Positions 25,634 to 33,611 of a DNA stretch of 64,000 bases are shown piece by piece. The stretch's first letter is position 1; every line of letters starts with the position of its first letter. The notes beneath the pieces were generated by a model. That model saw only the letters and a program-made list of their open reading frames with translations. It did not search any database and was not told where the DNA came from. Both the position numbers and the translations under genes were made by a program. Source of the stretch: JANOZM01 sp031429355 (lineage in GTDB: Bacteria > Pseudomonadota > Gammaproteobacteria > Burkholderiales > Burkholderiaceae_E); NCBI GenBank assembly GCA_031429355.1, contig JANOZM010000016.1, positions 124,001 through 188,000 on the forward strand. Direction: 5' to 3'.

Positions 25634-26176
25634 ATGAACAACGACTATTTAAATGTAATTCGTACAGGCCTTTTAGGCACGTTGGCGGTGACTGTTATCG
25701 GCGCAACTGGGTGTAATAGGACGACTCCGCCACCACCAACACCAATGGAACCTTCTGCATCCACTACCCCAGCGCCTCCCGTGGCTGTGGCTGAACCAAA
25801 AGCAGCGAATCTGAGTCCTGTTTCCGTAATCGCAGCACTTGGGGGCTCTAATGAAGTACCGTCGGTTAGCAGTACCGGCAGCGGTAATTTTGATGCGAAA
25901 CTAGACCAAACTACCAACGTTCTAACTTGGACTGTTAACTACTCAGGTCTTTCGGGTCCGGTAACGGCATCGCATATTCATGGACCTGCAATGTCTGGCG
26001 AGAACGCTCCGCCAGTTGTCCCGGTTGAAGGAAGTCTAGTTAGTCCGATCGCCGGGGTTACTACATTAACAGTGGCGCAAGTTAACGATTTAAAGGCAGG
26101 AAAATTGTATTTTAATATTCATACTGCCGCCAATCCAAATGGTGAAATCAGAGGCCAGTTAGGATTAAAACCATGA
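25634..26176 (+). CDS. CHRD-domain lipoprotein (copy 2)
   Basis: 180 residues: signal peptide with an ATGC lipobox (Cys about 27), a Pro/Ala-rich linker (about 31-60) that would hold the domain away from the membrane, then a CHRD domain (about 63-180) with WTVNYSGLSG, HIHGPAMSGENA and FNIHTAANPNGEIRGQL. It keeps the HIHGPA form common in CHRD domains, where copy 1 has RFHGPA. AGGAT stands before the ATG. The stop overlaps the next small gene by four bases. Confidence 0.86.
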   Translation: MNNDYLNVIRTGLLGTLAVTVIGATGCNRTTPPPPTPMEPSASTTPAPPVAVAEPKAANLSPVSVIAALGGSNEVPSVSSTGSGNFDAKLDQTTNVLTWTVNYSGLSGPVTASHIHGPAMSGENAPPVVPVEGSLVSPIAGVTTLTVAQVNDLKAGKLYFNIHTAANPNGEIRGQLGLKP

Positions 26177-26370
26177 ACATGAAAGTGAGCATATTGGGTG
26201 AATCGGTACCTTCGCTTCCTTCGGAAAAGGACGAGTCGGTTGATGTAAGCGATGTCGTAGTACGCAAGGTTATGAGACAAGCGGCTACCGACATCGCCAG
26301 AGGATTGAAAGACACTGATCGAGCCGATCAAGTGGACAAAATCTACCGAAAATTAAAAACGGAAAAGTAA
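26173..26370 (+). CDS. Small hypothetical protein downstream of CHRD copy 2
   Basis: 65 residues, soluble and charged, no signal. I see no known family. The start overlaps the CHRD stop (ATGA), supporting a real coupled gene. The C-terminal half (VVVRKVMRQAATDIARGL onward) looks like one amphipathic helix followed by a basic tail. Confidence 0.55.
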   Translation: MNMKVSILGESVPSLPSEKDESVDVSDVVVRKVMRQAATDIARGLKDTDRADQVDKIYRKLKTEK

Positions 26371-26389
26371 GCGGTTGTAGCTACTTTAA

Positions 26390-27199
26390 TCACCTGGGCT
26401 CGCCACGACGATTAACAGAAATTGTTGGCCCAGGTGGATAGCTCATTTGAACTCTATGCTCTTGACCACGGTAAAAATAAGTAACGTCCCAATATTCAGG
26501 TTTTGCCGAGCTTACATCGTTTTCGCAGCGGCGTACATTTTGTGTGTAAGTACGCCTATTTTGATCATTACCACCCGATTTGTTTCCCACTACAGCGCCC
26601 GTCGCAGCGCCGATTGCGGTAGCAATATCTTTTCCGCTGCCACCACCGACTTGATGACCTAAAATTCCACCAATGACAGCACCAATGACGGCACCTGGTA
26701 CGTTGTTATTATTTTGCGATTCGCCGACGCGTTCACGCTCTACCCAGCAACGACGTTCTGATGCTCCAAGCACGGCGCGTACCGAAGTAACGTTTGCTGT
26801 ATAAATGCGTTCGTTATTTCGACGGCGGTTATCATAAATTGGGTAAGGCGGGGGCGCATAACGATCATCGTCGACCCGGTCCGAGTAACCTACAATTCGG
26901 ACTGACGAAATGCGATTGTTTAAGCTCATCGAAGATAGCGAAGAATAACGTCCGGGCCGGAGGACGATGCATCGGCCGCCAAATTGCACATCTTCACAAA
27001 CCTCCCAGCGATCGCGCATGACGATTGCCGATGAGGCTCGGTCATTAAAACCAAATTGTTGAAAATTTCTGATCTCTTCGTTCGCAGTAAAGGTACGGCC
27101 CTGAAATTCGTCGTTTTCATAAAATGTAATTTCGGATTTGGCGCTGGTGGCAGCCAAAAAACCGATGGTGACTAATGCTAGTTTGATTCTTTTGTTCAT
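26390..27199 (-). CDS. Exported beta/gamma-crystallin plus glycine-zipper protein
   Basis: 269 residues. A signal peptide (LALVTIGFLAATSAKS) is followed by a Greek-key beta/gamma-crystallin domain (about 23-105, ITFYENDEFQGRTF ... NDRASSAIV ... RISSVRIVG), a polar linker, and a glycine-zipper 2TM segment (about 165-210, GAVIGAVIGGILGHQVGGG and IGAATGAVVG) of the kind found in 17-kDa outer-membrane antigens. The ATG at 27199 precedes the signal peptide and has AGG upstream; an ATG at 27256 would add a second hydrophobic stretch and is less likely. It is divergent from katE across the palindrome at 27287. Confidence 0.8.
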   Translation of the reverse strand: MNKRIKLALVTIGFLAATSAKSEITFYENDEFQGRTFTANEEIRNFQQFGFNDRASSAIVMRDRWEVCEDVQFGGRCIVLRPGRYSSLSSMSLNNRISSVRIVGYSDRVDDDRYAPPPYPIYDNRRRNNERIYTANVTSVRAVLGASERRCWVERERVGESQNNNNVPGAVIGAVIGGILGHQVGGGSGKDIATAIGAATGAVVGNKSGGNDQNRRTYTQNVRRCENDVSSAKPEYWDVTYFYRGQEHRVQMSYPPGPTISVNRRGEPR

Positions 27200-27286
27200 T
27201 TTGGGACCTAGCACGCTTGTGCAGAGAATTAATACAAGCCGGTTCGGCTTGTGCATTCAAGAATAATTGTTTTTAAATTAACTCTC

Positions 27287-27302
27287 TGTTCGCTGACGAA
27301 CA
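27287..27302. promoter_or_regulatory. Stress palindrome site C
   Basis: TGTTCG-CTGA-CGAACA, both halves perfect. It lies between the crystallin-like gene (about 95 bases away) and katE (about 130 bases away), with a TCCTAC box at 27345-27350. Confidence 0.62.
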
Positions 27303-27424
27303 AAGCTTGACCAAGTGGAACGCCAAGGATTCGATTGGTGTTACTCCTACACAATCACAAGGCACAAGCTGGCGTCGACATTTTATATGGTGAGTGAAAA
27401 TTCATCACTACTTAAGGAACTACT

Positions 27425-29767
27425 ATGCCCAGCGGAAAAAAAGTGTCGAAAGCGATAACGAAAATGAAACCTGACTCGTCTAATTTGCAGGCAAAAGATG
27501 TCGAATCGATCAGCGGAAGAGAAATCGACGGCCTAGCGACAGCTATGCCAGAGAACGCGAATAAAGCGTTGGAATACGGTCTTAACAATGCCCATTCGCC
27601 CCATGTTGGATCTTTTCAAAAGCCCGCGTCGTCCGATCTTTTAGCAAGCACTCGCGCAGAAAAAAATAGCAATGACAAAACGGGCGGAGCAGCGCAGTTT
27701 GGCGTAAATGCAACCATTGGGTCGCTTGACTCGGTGAGAGTGGATGCAGGAGGCCAACGTTTAACAACCAATCAAGGCGTTCCGATCAGCGATAACCAAC
27801 ATTCGTTAAAGGCAGGTCTGCGCGGCCCAGCATTGCTGGAAGATTTTATTTTGCGAGAAAAGATTACGCACTTTGACCATGAACGAATTCCGGAGCGGGT
27901 GGTTCATGCGCGAGGATCAGGGGCACACGGTTTTTTTGAATGTTATGACGCATTACCACAGCACACTCGCGCAGCGCCATTCACTGAAAAAGGCAAGATC
28001 ACTCCTGTATTTGTGCGCTTTTCAACAGTGGCAGGTGAGCGTGGCTCAAAGGACACCGCGCGTGATGCGAGGGGCTTCGCGGTTAAGTTTTACACCGACG
28101 AAGGAATTTGGGACTTAGTCGGTAACAATATTCCAGTGTTTTTTATTCAAGATGCGATGAAGTTTCCGGATCTTATTCACGCGGTAAAACCCGAGCCCCA
28201 TAACGGTATGCCACAAGCAGCGTCCGCGCACGACACATTTTGGGACTTCGCATCGTTGATGCCAGAGACGTCACATATGCTAATGTGGGTTATGTCAGAT
28301 AGAGGTATTCCTCGAAGTCTACGGATGATGCCGGGCTTTGGCGTACACACATTTCGGTTGGTCAACAGCAATAACGAATCAGTGTTTTGTAAATTCCATT
28401 GGACGCCGAAATTCGGCACCCATTCACTTACATGGGACGAAGCGGTAAAGATTTCTGGTGCTGATCCCGATTTTCATCGCCGAGATTTATGGGAAGCGAT
28501 TGAAGCTGGTGATTTTCCTGAGTGGGAATTAGGGTTTCAAATTTTTACCGAGGCCCAGAGCGAAGCGTTTAGCTTTGATGTGCTCGATGCGACAAAGTTG
28601 ATTCCTGAGGAACTGGTGCCGATAACGCCCGTGGGGCGGATGGTACTTAATCGCAACCCGGATAACTTTTTTGCCGAGACCGAACAGGTAGCGTTTTGTA
28701 CGGCTCATGTTGTGCCAGGTATTGATTTCTCTAATGATCCGCTTTTGGCCGGACGTATCCACTCATACATAGATACACAAATTTCTCGACTTGGCGGTGC
28801 CAACTTTCATGAGATTCCAATCAATGCCCCTATCTCACTTGTGCAAAACAATCAGCGTGATGGAATTCATAGGCAAGCCGTGCACCGCGGTCGGGTTGCC
28901 TATGAGCCTAACTCTTTAGCCGGGGGATGCCCGTTTCAGGTTGGAAGCGCTGGATTTGTTTCATTTCCGGCTCCCGTACAAGAAGATAAAGTTCGGGGTA
29001 AACCCGAGAAATTTGCAGAGCATTACTCGCAAGCTACTTTATTCTTCGATAGCCAAACTGCCGTTGAACAAATCCATATCATTGCCGCTTTTCGTTTTGA
29101 ATTAAGTAAAGTAACTGTGCCAGCGATTCGGCAACGAATGCTGTCATCGTTAGTCAATGTGTCTAGTAAACTTGCAGCTGAGGTTGCCGCCGGTTTAGGT
29201 ATGGAGCTCCCCGCCCCAATGCCACGGGCCATGCCGAATCCGCCAAAACCCGAAGTCAAAAAATCCCCGACGTTATCCATGACTTCATTGCCCGGGGAGT
29301 GTGGAATTCGCACTCGGCAGGTGGCTTTGTTGGTCGCTAATGGAGTGATGCATGAATCGCTGGCTGCGATACAAGCAACGCTAACATCAGAAGGCGCGGT
29401 GGTGCACTTTATTGGGCCGCGGGTTGGGAGGTTCGCGGCCTTTGACGGTAAGGGCTCAATCGAGGCGAACAAGTCGCTTGAAAATTCTCCATCGGTACTC
29501 TTCGACGCTATTGTGTTACCTGACGGCTTAGAGGCTGTAACAACGCTGGCGAAAGATGAACACACAATGGAATTTTTGAAGGATGCATATCGTCATTGCA
29601 AAACCATTATGGCGATAGGCTCGTCAAAAGCGTTGCTTGATCAAGCTGAGCTAATGCAGTTTGTTGGAAAGGATGCGGGAATGCTTTGGTGTGAATCAAG
29701 TGAGGTCGAAAAAGGGATGCCTTCGGTGATTGCTGCAATACAGCTTTACAAGCATCCCTCAAGTTAA
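27425..29767 (+). CDS. katE: Large-subunit (clade 2) catalase HPII/KatE
   Basis: Heme catalase of 780 residues that dismutates hydrogen peroxide. A long N-terminal extension (1-100) leads into the barrel with distal His161 (RVVHARGSGAHG), NNIPVFFIQDA, and the proximal heme ligand Tyr448 in SYIDTQ. A C-terminal DJ-1/PfpI-like flavodoxin domain (about 625-775) marks the large clade. Both key positions are 33 residues beyond those of E. coli KatE (His128, Tyr415), so alignment is simple. Where E. coli has His392, which is linked to Tyr415, this protein has Cys425 (AFCTAHVVPG). KatE-type enzymes are usually stationary-phase proteins; site C upstream may control it. Confidence 0.95.
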   Translation: MPSGKKVSKAITKMKPDSSNLQAKDVESISGREIDGLATAMPENANKALEYGLNNAHSPHVGSFQKPASSDLLASTRAEKNSNDKTGGAAQFGVNATIGSLDSVRVDAGGQRLTTNQGVPISDNQHSLKAGLRGPALLEDFILREKITHFDHERIPERVVHARGSGAHGFFECYDALPQHTRAAPFTEKGKITPVFVRFSTVAGERGSKDTARDARGFAVKFYTDEGIWDLVGNNIPVFFIQDAMKFPDLIHAVKPEPHNGMPQAASAHDTFWDFASLMPETSHMLMWVMSDRGIPRSLRMMPGFGVHTFRLVNSNNESVFCKFHWTPKFGTHSLTWDEAVKISGADPDFHRRDLWEAIEAGDFPEWELGFQIFTEAQSEAFSFDVLDATKLIPEELVPITPVGRMVLNRNPDNFFAETEQVAFCTAHVVPGIDFSNDPLLAGRIHSYIDTQISRLGGANFHEIPINAPISLVQNNQRDGIHRQAVHRGRVAYEPNSLAGGCPFQVGSAGFVSFPAPVQEDKVRGKPEKFAEHYSQATLFFDSQTAVEQIHIIAAFRFELSKVTVPAIRQRMLSSLVNVSSKLAAEVAAGLGMELPAPMPRAMPNPPKPEVKKSPTLSMTSLPGECGIRTRQVALLVANGVMHESLAAIQATLTSEGAVVHFIGPRVGRFAAFDGKGSIEANKSLENSPSVLFDAIVLPDGLEAVTTLAKDEHTMEFLKDAYRHCKTIMAIGSSKALLDQAELMQFVGKDAGMLWCESSEVEKGMPSVIAAIQLYKHPSS

Positions 29768-29770
29768 AGC

Positions 29771-30802
29771 TTAACGGTTTTTAATACTGAGAAAAAAACG
29801 AATCATTTCGTTTGAGGCGTCTGGCCCGATGGCGTCTGTGTACGAGCCACTTTTATTTCCCCCAGACCACGCATGTCCAGCGCCTTCTATTTCCCAATAC
29901 TCGCCAAGGATAGCTCCGTTAGTGTGCCTATAAATATTTTTTGTAAATTGTCGACCAGCGGCTCCCCTTGTCGTTTCTACAATTGAATCGGGGTGTAGAC
30001 CTATATCATTGGCGAAGTGTTGGCCGTTGGCAGGCGCCACGGTTTTGTCAGAGTCACCATGAAAGACAATCATCGGCAAGACCGGTGGTTTATTATTCGG
30101 TTTGTTGCCGTGGCCCTGCATAGAGAGCATGGCTTCTGGTAAGTTTCTAGCCACCCCAGTTGGCAAGCCGGAATGAACACCGACGCCCGCAAATAGTTCA
30201 GGGTATTGTTCCCCCATAATGGCTGCCATTGCGCCACCGGCAGACAATCCAGCAATGTATACGCGCGAACTATCGATATTATAAGTTTGTAGCAAGTTCA
30301 AAATTAGCATGGCCAGTGCTTTAGGTTCACCGCGTTCGCGCAATTGATGAGTATGCTTGAACCAATTCCAACAACCGCTAGCGTTTGCATAACTGGATTG
30401 CTGCGGATAAACCACGAAACAACCCGCTCGCCCACCGATTTGATCCATCTGAGTTCCGACAGCGAAATCATGAGCGTTTTGTTTACATCCGTGCAGCATC
30501 ACAATCAGCGGCGATGGCTTTGCGTTGCTCTCGGTTTGTGGAATGAAAAGACGATAGGTAAGGGCTCCCAACTTGGTAGATCCATTAGCTTCAATGACGC
30601 TGCTTGGTGTGGTCTGCGCAACCACGATGTCGCTCGCGTTTGGATGATTAGAAAGTTGATATGCTGCAGTCGCCCTCGGTTCTAAGCTCTCTTGACTTTT
30701 TTGCGTCAAACTTGCTTGGATTATCGAAGTCGCATCGGCTAGATTGCCTGCTCGCACAAGGGATAACGCTTTCTGCATGGCATACATATTAAATTGGGTC
30801 AT
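29771..30802 (-). CDS. PHB depolymerase-family esterase
   Basis: Alpha/beta-hydrolase of 343 residues. Nucleophile Ser187 lies in GLSAGG, with HGDSD (250-252) and His310 (GAGHAW) completing the triad; the oxyanion-hole stretch MLHGCKQ is at 102-108. There is no signal peptide; the N-terminal 30 residues form a helix (MQKALSLVRAGNLADAT) that recurs in this branch. The family includes PHB depolymerases and feruloyl/acetyl-xylan esterases, so the substrate is uncertain. It follows the RHH regulator by 18 bases and ends three bases from the convergent katE stop. Confidence 0.85.
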   Translation of the reverse strand: MTQFNMYAMQKALSLVRAGNLADATSIIQASLTQKSQESLEPRATAAYQLSNHPNASDIVVAQTTPSSVIEANGSTKLGALTYRLFIPQTESNAKPSPLIVMLHGCKQNAHDFAVGTQMDQIGGRAGCFVVYPQQSSYANASGCWNWFKHTHQLRERGEPKALAMLILNLLQTYNIDSSRVYIAGLSAGGAMAAIMGEQYPELFAGVGVHSGLPTGVARNLPEAMLSMQGHGNKPNNKPPVLPMIVFHGDSDKTVAPANGQHFANDIGLHPDSIVETTRGAAGRQFTKNIYRHTNGAILGEYWEIEGAGHAWSGGNKSGSYTDAIGPDASNEMIRFFLSIKNR

Positions 30803-30820
30803 CGAAAAATTCCTTCATGT

Positions 30821-31243
30821 TTATACAATGCGAGACACTAAAGCGGCCCGTACCTCAGGGCTTGCCTGTAATACGCCGAGCACCATGATGGATTCAATAG
30901 TGTCTCTCGCTAATTTGGGTGTTACATCAAATGCGATAGACGCTAATCCGAGAACTCGAATTTGCAATTTCTCACGCCTTGTCTTTAACGAAATCAGATC
31001 TGCTACTGAGAAGTGTTGAATCCCGAGCACCAATGATTTGCGTCTGGTTACCGCCTTGACAGCATCCACATGCTCGCGCAATTCCTCGCGTATTGCTGCT
31101 CGAATAAATTCCGAGCGGTTTGAGTAAAAACCTTCATTAACCAATAAGTCAATTTGCCCTAAGTCTATGCAACCTAGATTGATCGTGATTTTTTGCTCGG
31201 ATGCCAAATTCGAGATTAGAGGCGTTTGTGGGCGTGCAGGCAT
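30821..31243 (-). CDS. CopG-like ribbon-helix-helix regulator
   Basis: About 140 residues. ITINLGCIDLGQIDLLVNEGFYSNRSEFIRAAIREEL (about 19-55) is a ribbon-helix-helix DNA-binding domain; a C-terminal part (about 80-140) is typical of the version that accompanies PHB-depolymerase-type esterases. It probably represses its own operon. I prefer the ATG at 31243, because the alternative ATG at 31261 sits inside a 16-base palindrome (31258-31273) that looks like its operator; neither has a good ribosome-binding site. Confidence 0.75.
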   Translation of the reverse strand: MPARPQTPLISNLASEQKITINLGCIDLGQIDLLVNEGFYSNRSEFIRAAIREELREHVDAVKAVTRRKSLVLGIQHFSVADLISLKTRREKLQIRVLGLASIAFDVTPKLARDTIESIMVLGVLQASPEVRAALVSRIV

Positions 31244-31257
31244 GGTCTTACTATACA

Positions 31258-31273
31258 CCATCCACTTGGATGG
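31258..31273. promoter_or_regulatory. Palindrome at the RHH gene start, candidate autoregulatory operator
   Basis: CCATCC-ACTT-GGATGG, a perfect 6+6 inverted repeat with a four-base centre, 15 bases before the preferred start of the RHH gene. RHH proteins commonly bind such palindromes in their own promoters. Confidence 0.5.
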
Positions 31274-31687
31274 AGACCTGAGTTATTTTTTTAAAATTTT
31301 AACCGCATCCAATTGCAGGTAGGAACAGTCTGACGAAATTTCGAGATGTGTGCTGTTGCTTCAAATGCGGTTGATCCGTCAAACTATCCATCTCATCCAA
31401 GGCAGAATGATTTGGTCGGAATAAACGGCAAATAGCGTAACTTTAAAATTAATCTTGATTTGCTAATGACAATTGTTTTACCGGTGCGCAAGAAGGCTTC
31501 GTCTTTAGGCGAAACGAAACACGATTAGGTAGATATCACGGATTGCTTCGGGTAATTTTTAGCTGAGTGTGCTAACGAACAGACCGTGTTTGTCGATATT
31601 TGTAGTCTATTAAAACACGCATTAAACCAGTAGTGCTGCTCTGTAAACTTTAAGTATAGGTAACGCAAGTTGCTAGAAAGTAATCCG
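31274..31687. other. Gene-free stretch before the Old Yellow Enzyme gene
   Basis: The longest gap in the window. It holds a GTAGGA box (31319-31324), a 10-base palindrome CGAAATTTCG (31334-31343), an inverted repeat AACCGCAT (31301-31308) / ATGCGGTT (31365-31372), and palindrome site D (31566-31581). I found no convincing ORF, RNA gene or terminator in it. It probably carries two divergent promoters. Confidence 0.5.
31566..31581. promoter_or_regulatory. Stress palindrome site D
   Basis: AGTGTG-CTAA-CGAACA followed by GAC: the right half and flank match the consensus, the left half is degenerate. It lies about 115 bases before the Old Yellow Enzyme start. Confidence 0.4.
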
Positions 31688-32764
31688 ATGTTATTTGATA
31701 AGTTTATCTCTCCCTCTCTTGAGCTTAGCAGTCGAATTGTAATGGCACCATTAACACGCAGTCGTGCAACGCCTGAACATACGCCTAACCAATTGATGGC
31801 GACCTATTATGGTCAGCGTGCATCTGCTGGTTTAATTATTACTGAAGGTACCTCGCCTAGCGCAAATGGTTTAGGGTACCCACGTATTCCTGGGTTGTAC
31901 GACAACGTGCAAGCGCAAGCGTGGAGAGCCTCAACGGCCGCAGTTCATGCGCAAGGGGGTAAAGTATTTGTTCAATTAATGCATTGTGGACGAGTAGCTC
32001 ATGTTGCTAACCTTCCCAAAGGCGCCCAAGTGCTCGGTGCAAGTGATCTAGTATGCCCGGGGCAAATGTTTACTGACACAATGGGGATGCAGCCGCATAG
32101 TGCGCCAACTGCGATGAGCTCGATGGATATTGCTCATACGATTGAGGAGTACGTAGTAGCCGTCAAACTTACATTCGATGCAGGGTTCGACGGCGTTGAG
32201 CTTCACGGGGCCAACGGCTACTTAATTGAGCAGTTTTTGAATCCAATAATTAATACACGTTCTGACGAGTATGGCGGAAGTATTTCAGCTCGTAATCGCT
32301 TCGCGTTAGAAATTACCAAAGCTACAGTTGCAGCAATTGGTAAAAATCGTATTGGCATTCGACTTTCGCCTTATGGCGTTTTTAACGGTACTGGTGAATT
32401 TCCTGAAGTGCAAGAACAGTACCTCGCGCTTACCAATTCGCTTTCTGAATTGGGCATTTTATATATTCATCTGGTCGACCACTCATCAATGGGCGCACCT
32501 ATCGTGCCACCAGAATTTAAACAGAAACTGCGTGATACATTTAACGGACTATTTATTTTGTCCGGTGGTTTTGACCGTGTTAGCGCAGAGCAAGCGCTTG
32601 TAGATAAACGCGGTGATTTGGTTGCGTTTGGGCGTCCATTTTTAGCTAATCCCGATCTGGTTGTGCGGATGCGCGATCACTTACCTATGAATGTTCCGGA
32701 TGAGGCCACATTTTATGTACCTGGAGCTAAAGGGTATACAGATTATCCTGTTTTTGTCCGTTAA
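31688..32764 (+). CDS. Old Yellow Enzyme-family flavin reductase (NemA-like)
   Basis: FMN-dependent NAD(P)H oxidoreductase reducing activated C=C bonds or nitro-compounds, 358 residues in a TIM barrel. Seen: MAPLTRSRA at the flavin face, the active-site HGANGYLIEQFLNP (about 175), and SGGFDRVSAEQALVDKRGDLVAFGRPFLANPDL in the phosphate-binding part. This fits the classical NemA/YqjM superfamily. ATG at 31688 gives the standard N-terminus; an in-frame TTG at 31670 has AGG upstream and cannot be excluded. OYE enzymes serve electrophile and oxidative stress in several bacteria. Substrate not determinable. Confidence 0.9.
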   Translation: MLFDKFISPSLELSSRIVMAPLTRSRATPEHTPNQLMATYYGQRASAGLIITEGTSPSANGLGYPRIPGLYDNVQAQAWRASTAAVHAQGGKVFVQLMHCGRVAHVANLPKGAQVLGASDLVCPGQMFTDTMGMQPHSAPTAMSSMDIAHTIEEYVVAVKLTFDAGFDGVELHGANGYLIEQFLNPIINTRSDEYGGSISARNRFALEITKATVAAIGKNRIGIRLSPYGVFNGTGEFPEVQEQYLALTNSLSELGILYIHLVDHSSMGAPIVPPEFKQKLRDTFNGLFILSGGFDRVSAEQALVDKRGDLVAFGRPFLANPDLVVRMRDHLPMNVPDEATFYVPGAKGYTDYPVFVR

Positions 32765-32780
32765 TTTCCGCTAACGCCCC

Positions 32781-33611
32781 GTGCTAATTTACTTGTCGCT
32801 GCTGTTTCTACTTTGTGTAGCCTCAATTAGTGGCGCAGTTAGTGCTCGAACATTGTTTATTGATCTGAACAATGCTGGCAGTGAAATTAAAGCCTTTAAC
32901 GCTAACGCTTTAAGCAAGGCTCGACCAATCATTGTGTTGCCTAGTTACGAACGTATCGATCCTAAACAGCGAAAGGCAGCGCGCGTCGCTAATGCAAGCT
33001 TAGATGTGTTGACCGTACTTGCGCAGGATTGCGCTGTTTCCGGTCTTGCTAAGTCGGAGCAATGCCGTAATGTTTACGTCAACATTCGCAATGCGGAACT
33101 GGATCGCATTGCAGCTACGGGCGATTATTCAATCGATGACTTAACACTTGAATTAATTTATGTTGTCAAAACTAATCCAGATATACGGTTTGATACCTTA
33201 GTGGTCTCTGGTCATCACGAATTCAAGCACTACCGCGGAGAGCTTTTGCAAGCAACGCAACAACAGATTGTGAATATGGTAAAGCAATTTGGTCCCGCTT
33301 TTTCTAGGCTAAATATGATCGTTTTACTTGGTTGTGGAACTGGCTCTAGAATTGCTTTCACTGAACTCGCACCTTGGTTTCCCAACGTCACTTTAATGGT
33401 CGGTGCCCAAGATCAAGCGCCCACTAGAGACGAGGCACGAAACTTGTTGTTTATTCGTAAGCTAAACGCGTCGCGGGCACGTTTGCTCAACACCCAAACA
33501 TCTGCACAAATCGAGCCAATTTTCCGAAGTCTATTAGCTGAAAATTGGCCTGTAAGCTTGTTATGGCGCCATCAGGTCTTGTTTTTTAATACCGGTGCAG
33601 AACCGTTCTAA
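32781..33611 (+). CDS. Exported protein with a possible clan-CD (caspase/CHAT-like) His-Cys dyad
   Basis: 276 residues with an N-terminal signal peptide (LIYLSLLFLLCVASISGAVSA). I recognise no named family. Two hydrophobic strands end in likely catalytic residues: FDTLVVSGHH (His145/146) and LNMIVLLGCGTGSR (Cys185). Strand-SGH, about 40 residues, strand-xC-x-x-G is the dyad arrangement of clan-CD cysteine peptidases (caspase, legumain, CHAT). The C-terminal 80 residues lack a second obvious domain. The start is GTG at 32781, 16 bases after the OYE stop, so they are probably co-transcribed; the ribosome-binding site is weak. Peptidase activity is inference. Confidence 0.6.
   Translation: MLIYLSLLFLLCVASISGAVSARTLFIDLNNAGSEIKAFNANALSKARPIIVLPSYERIDPKQRKAARVANASLDVLTVLAQDCAVSGLAKSEQCRNVYVNIRNAELDRIAATGDYSIDDLTLELIYVVKTNPDIRFDTLVVSGHHEFKHYRGELLQATQQQIVNMVKQFGPAFSRLNMIVLLGCGTGSRIAFTELAPWFPNVTLMVGAQDQAPTRDEARNLLFIRKLNASRARLLNTQTSAQIEPIFRSLLAENWPVSLLWRHQVLFFNTGAEPF

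Noticed and set aside
29023..29565. 180-codon open frame on the - strand inside katE
   Set aside because: It lies wholly antisense to conserved catalase sequence, has low-complexity Ser/Ala translation and no ribosome-binding site; a codon-bias shadow.
29762..29782. GTTAA-AGC-TTAAC with following T run as a katE terminator
   Set aside because: Only a five-base A/T stem, overlapping the stops of both convergent genes; too weak to call.
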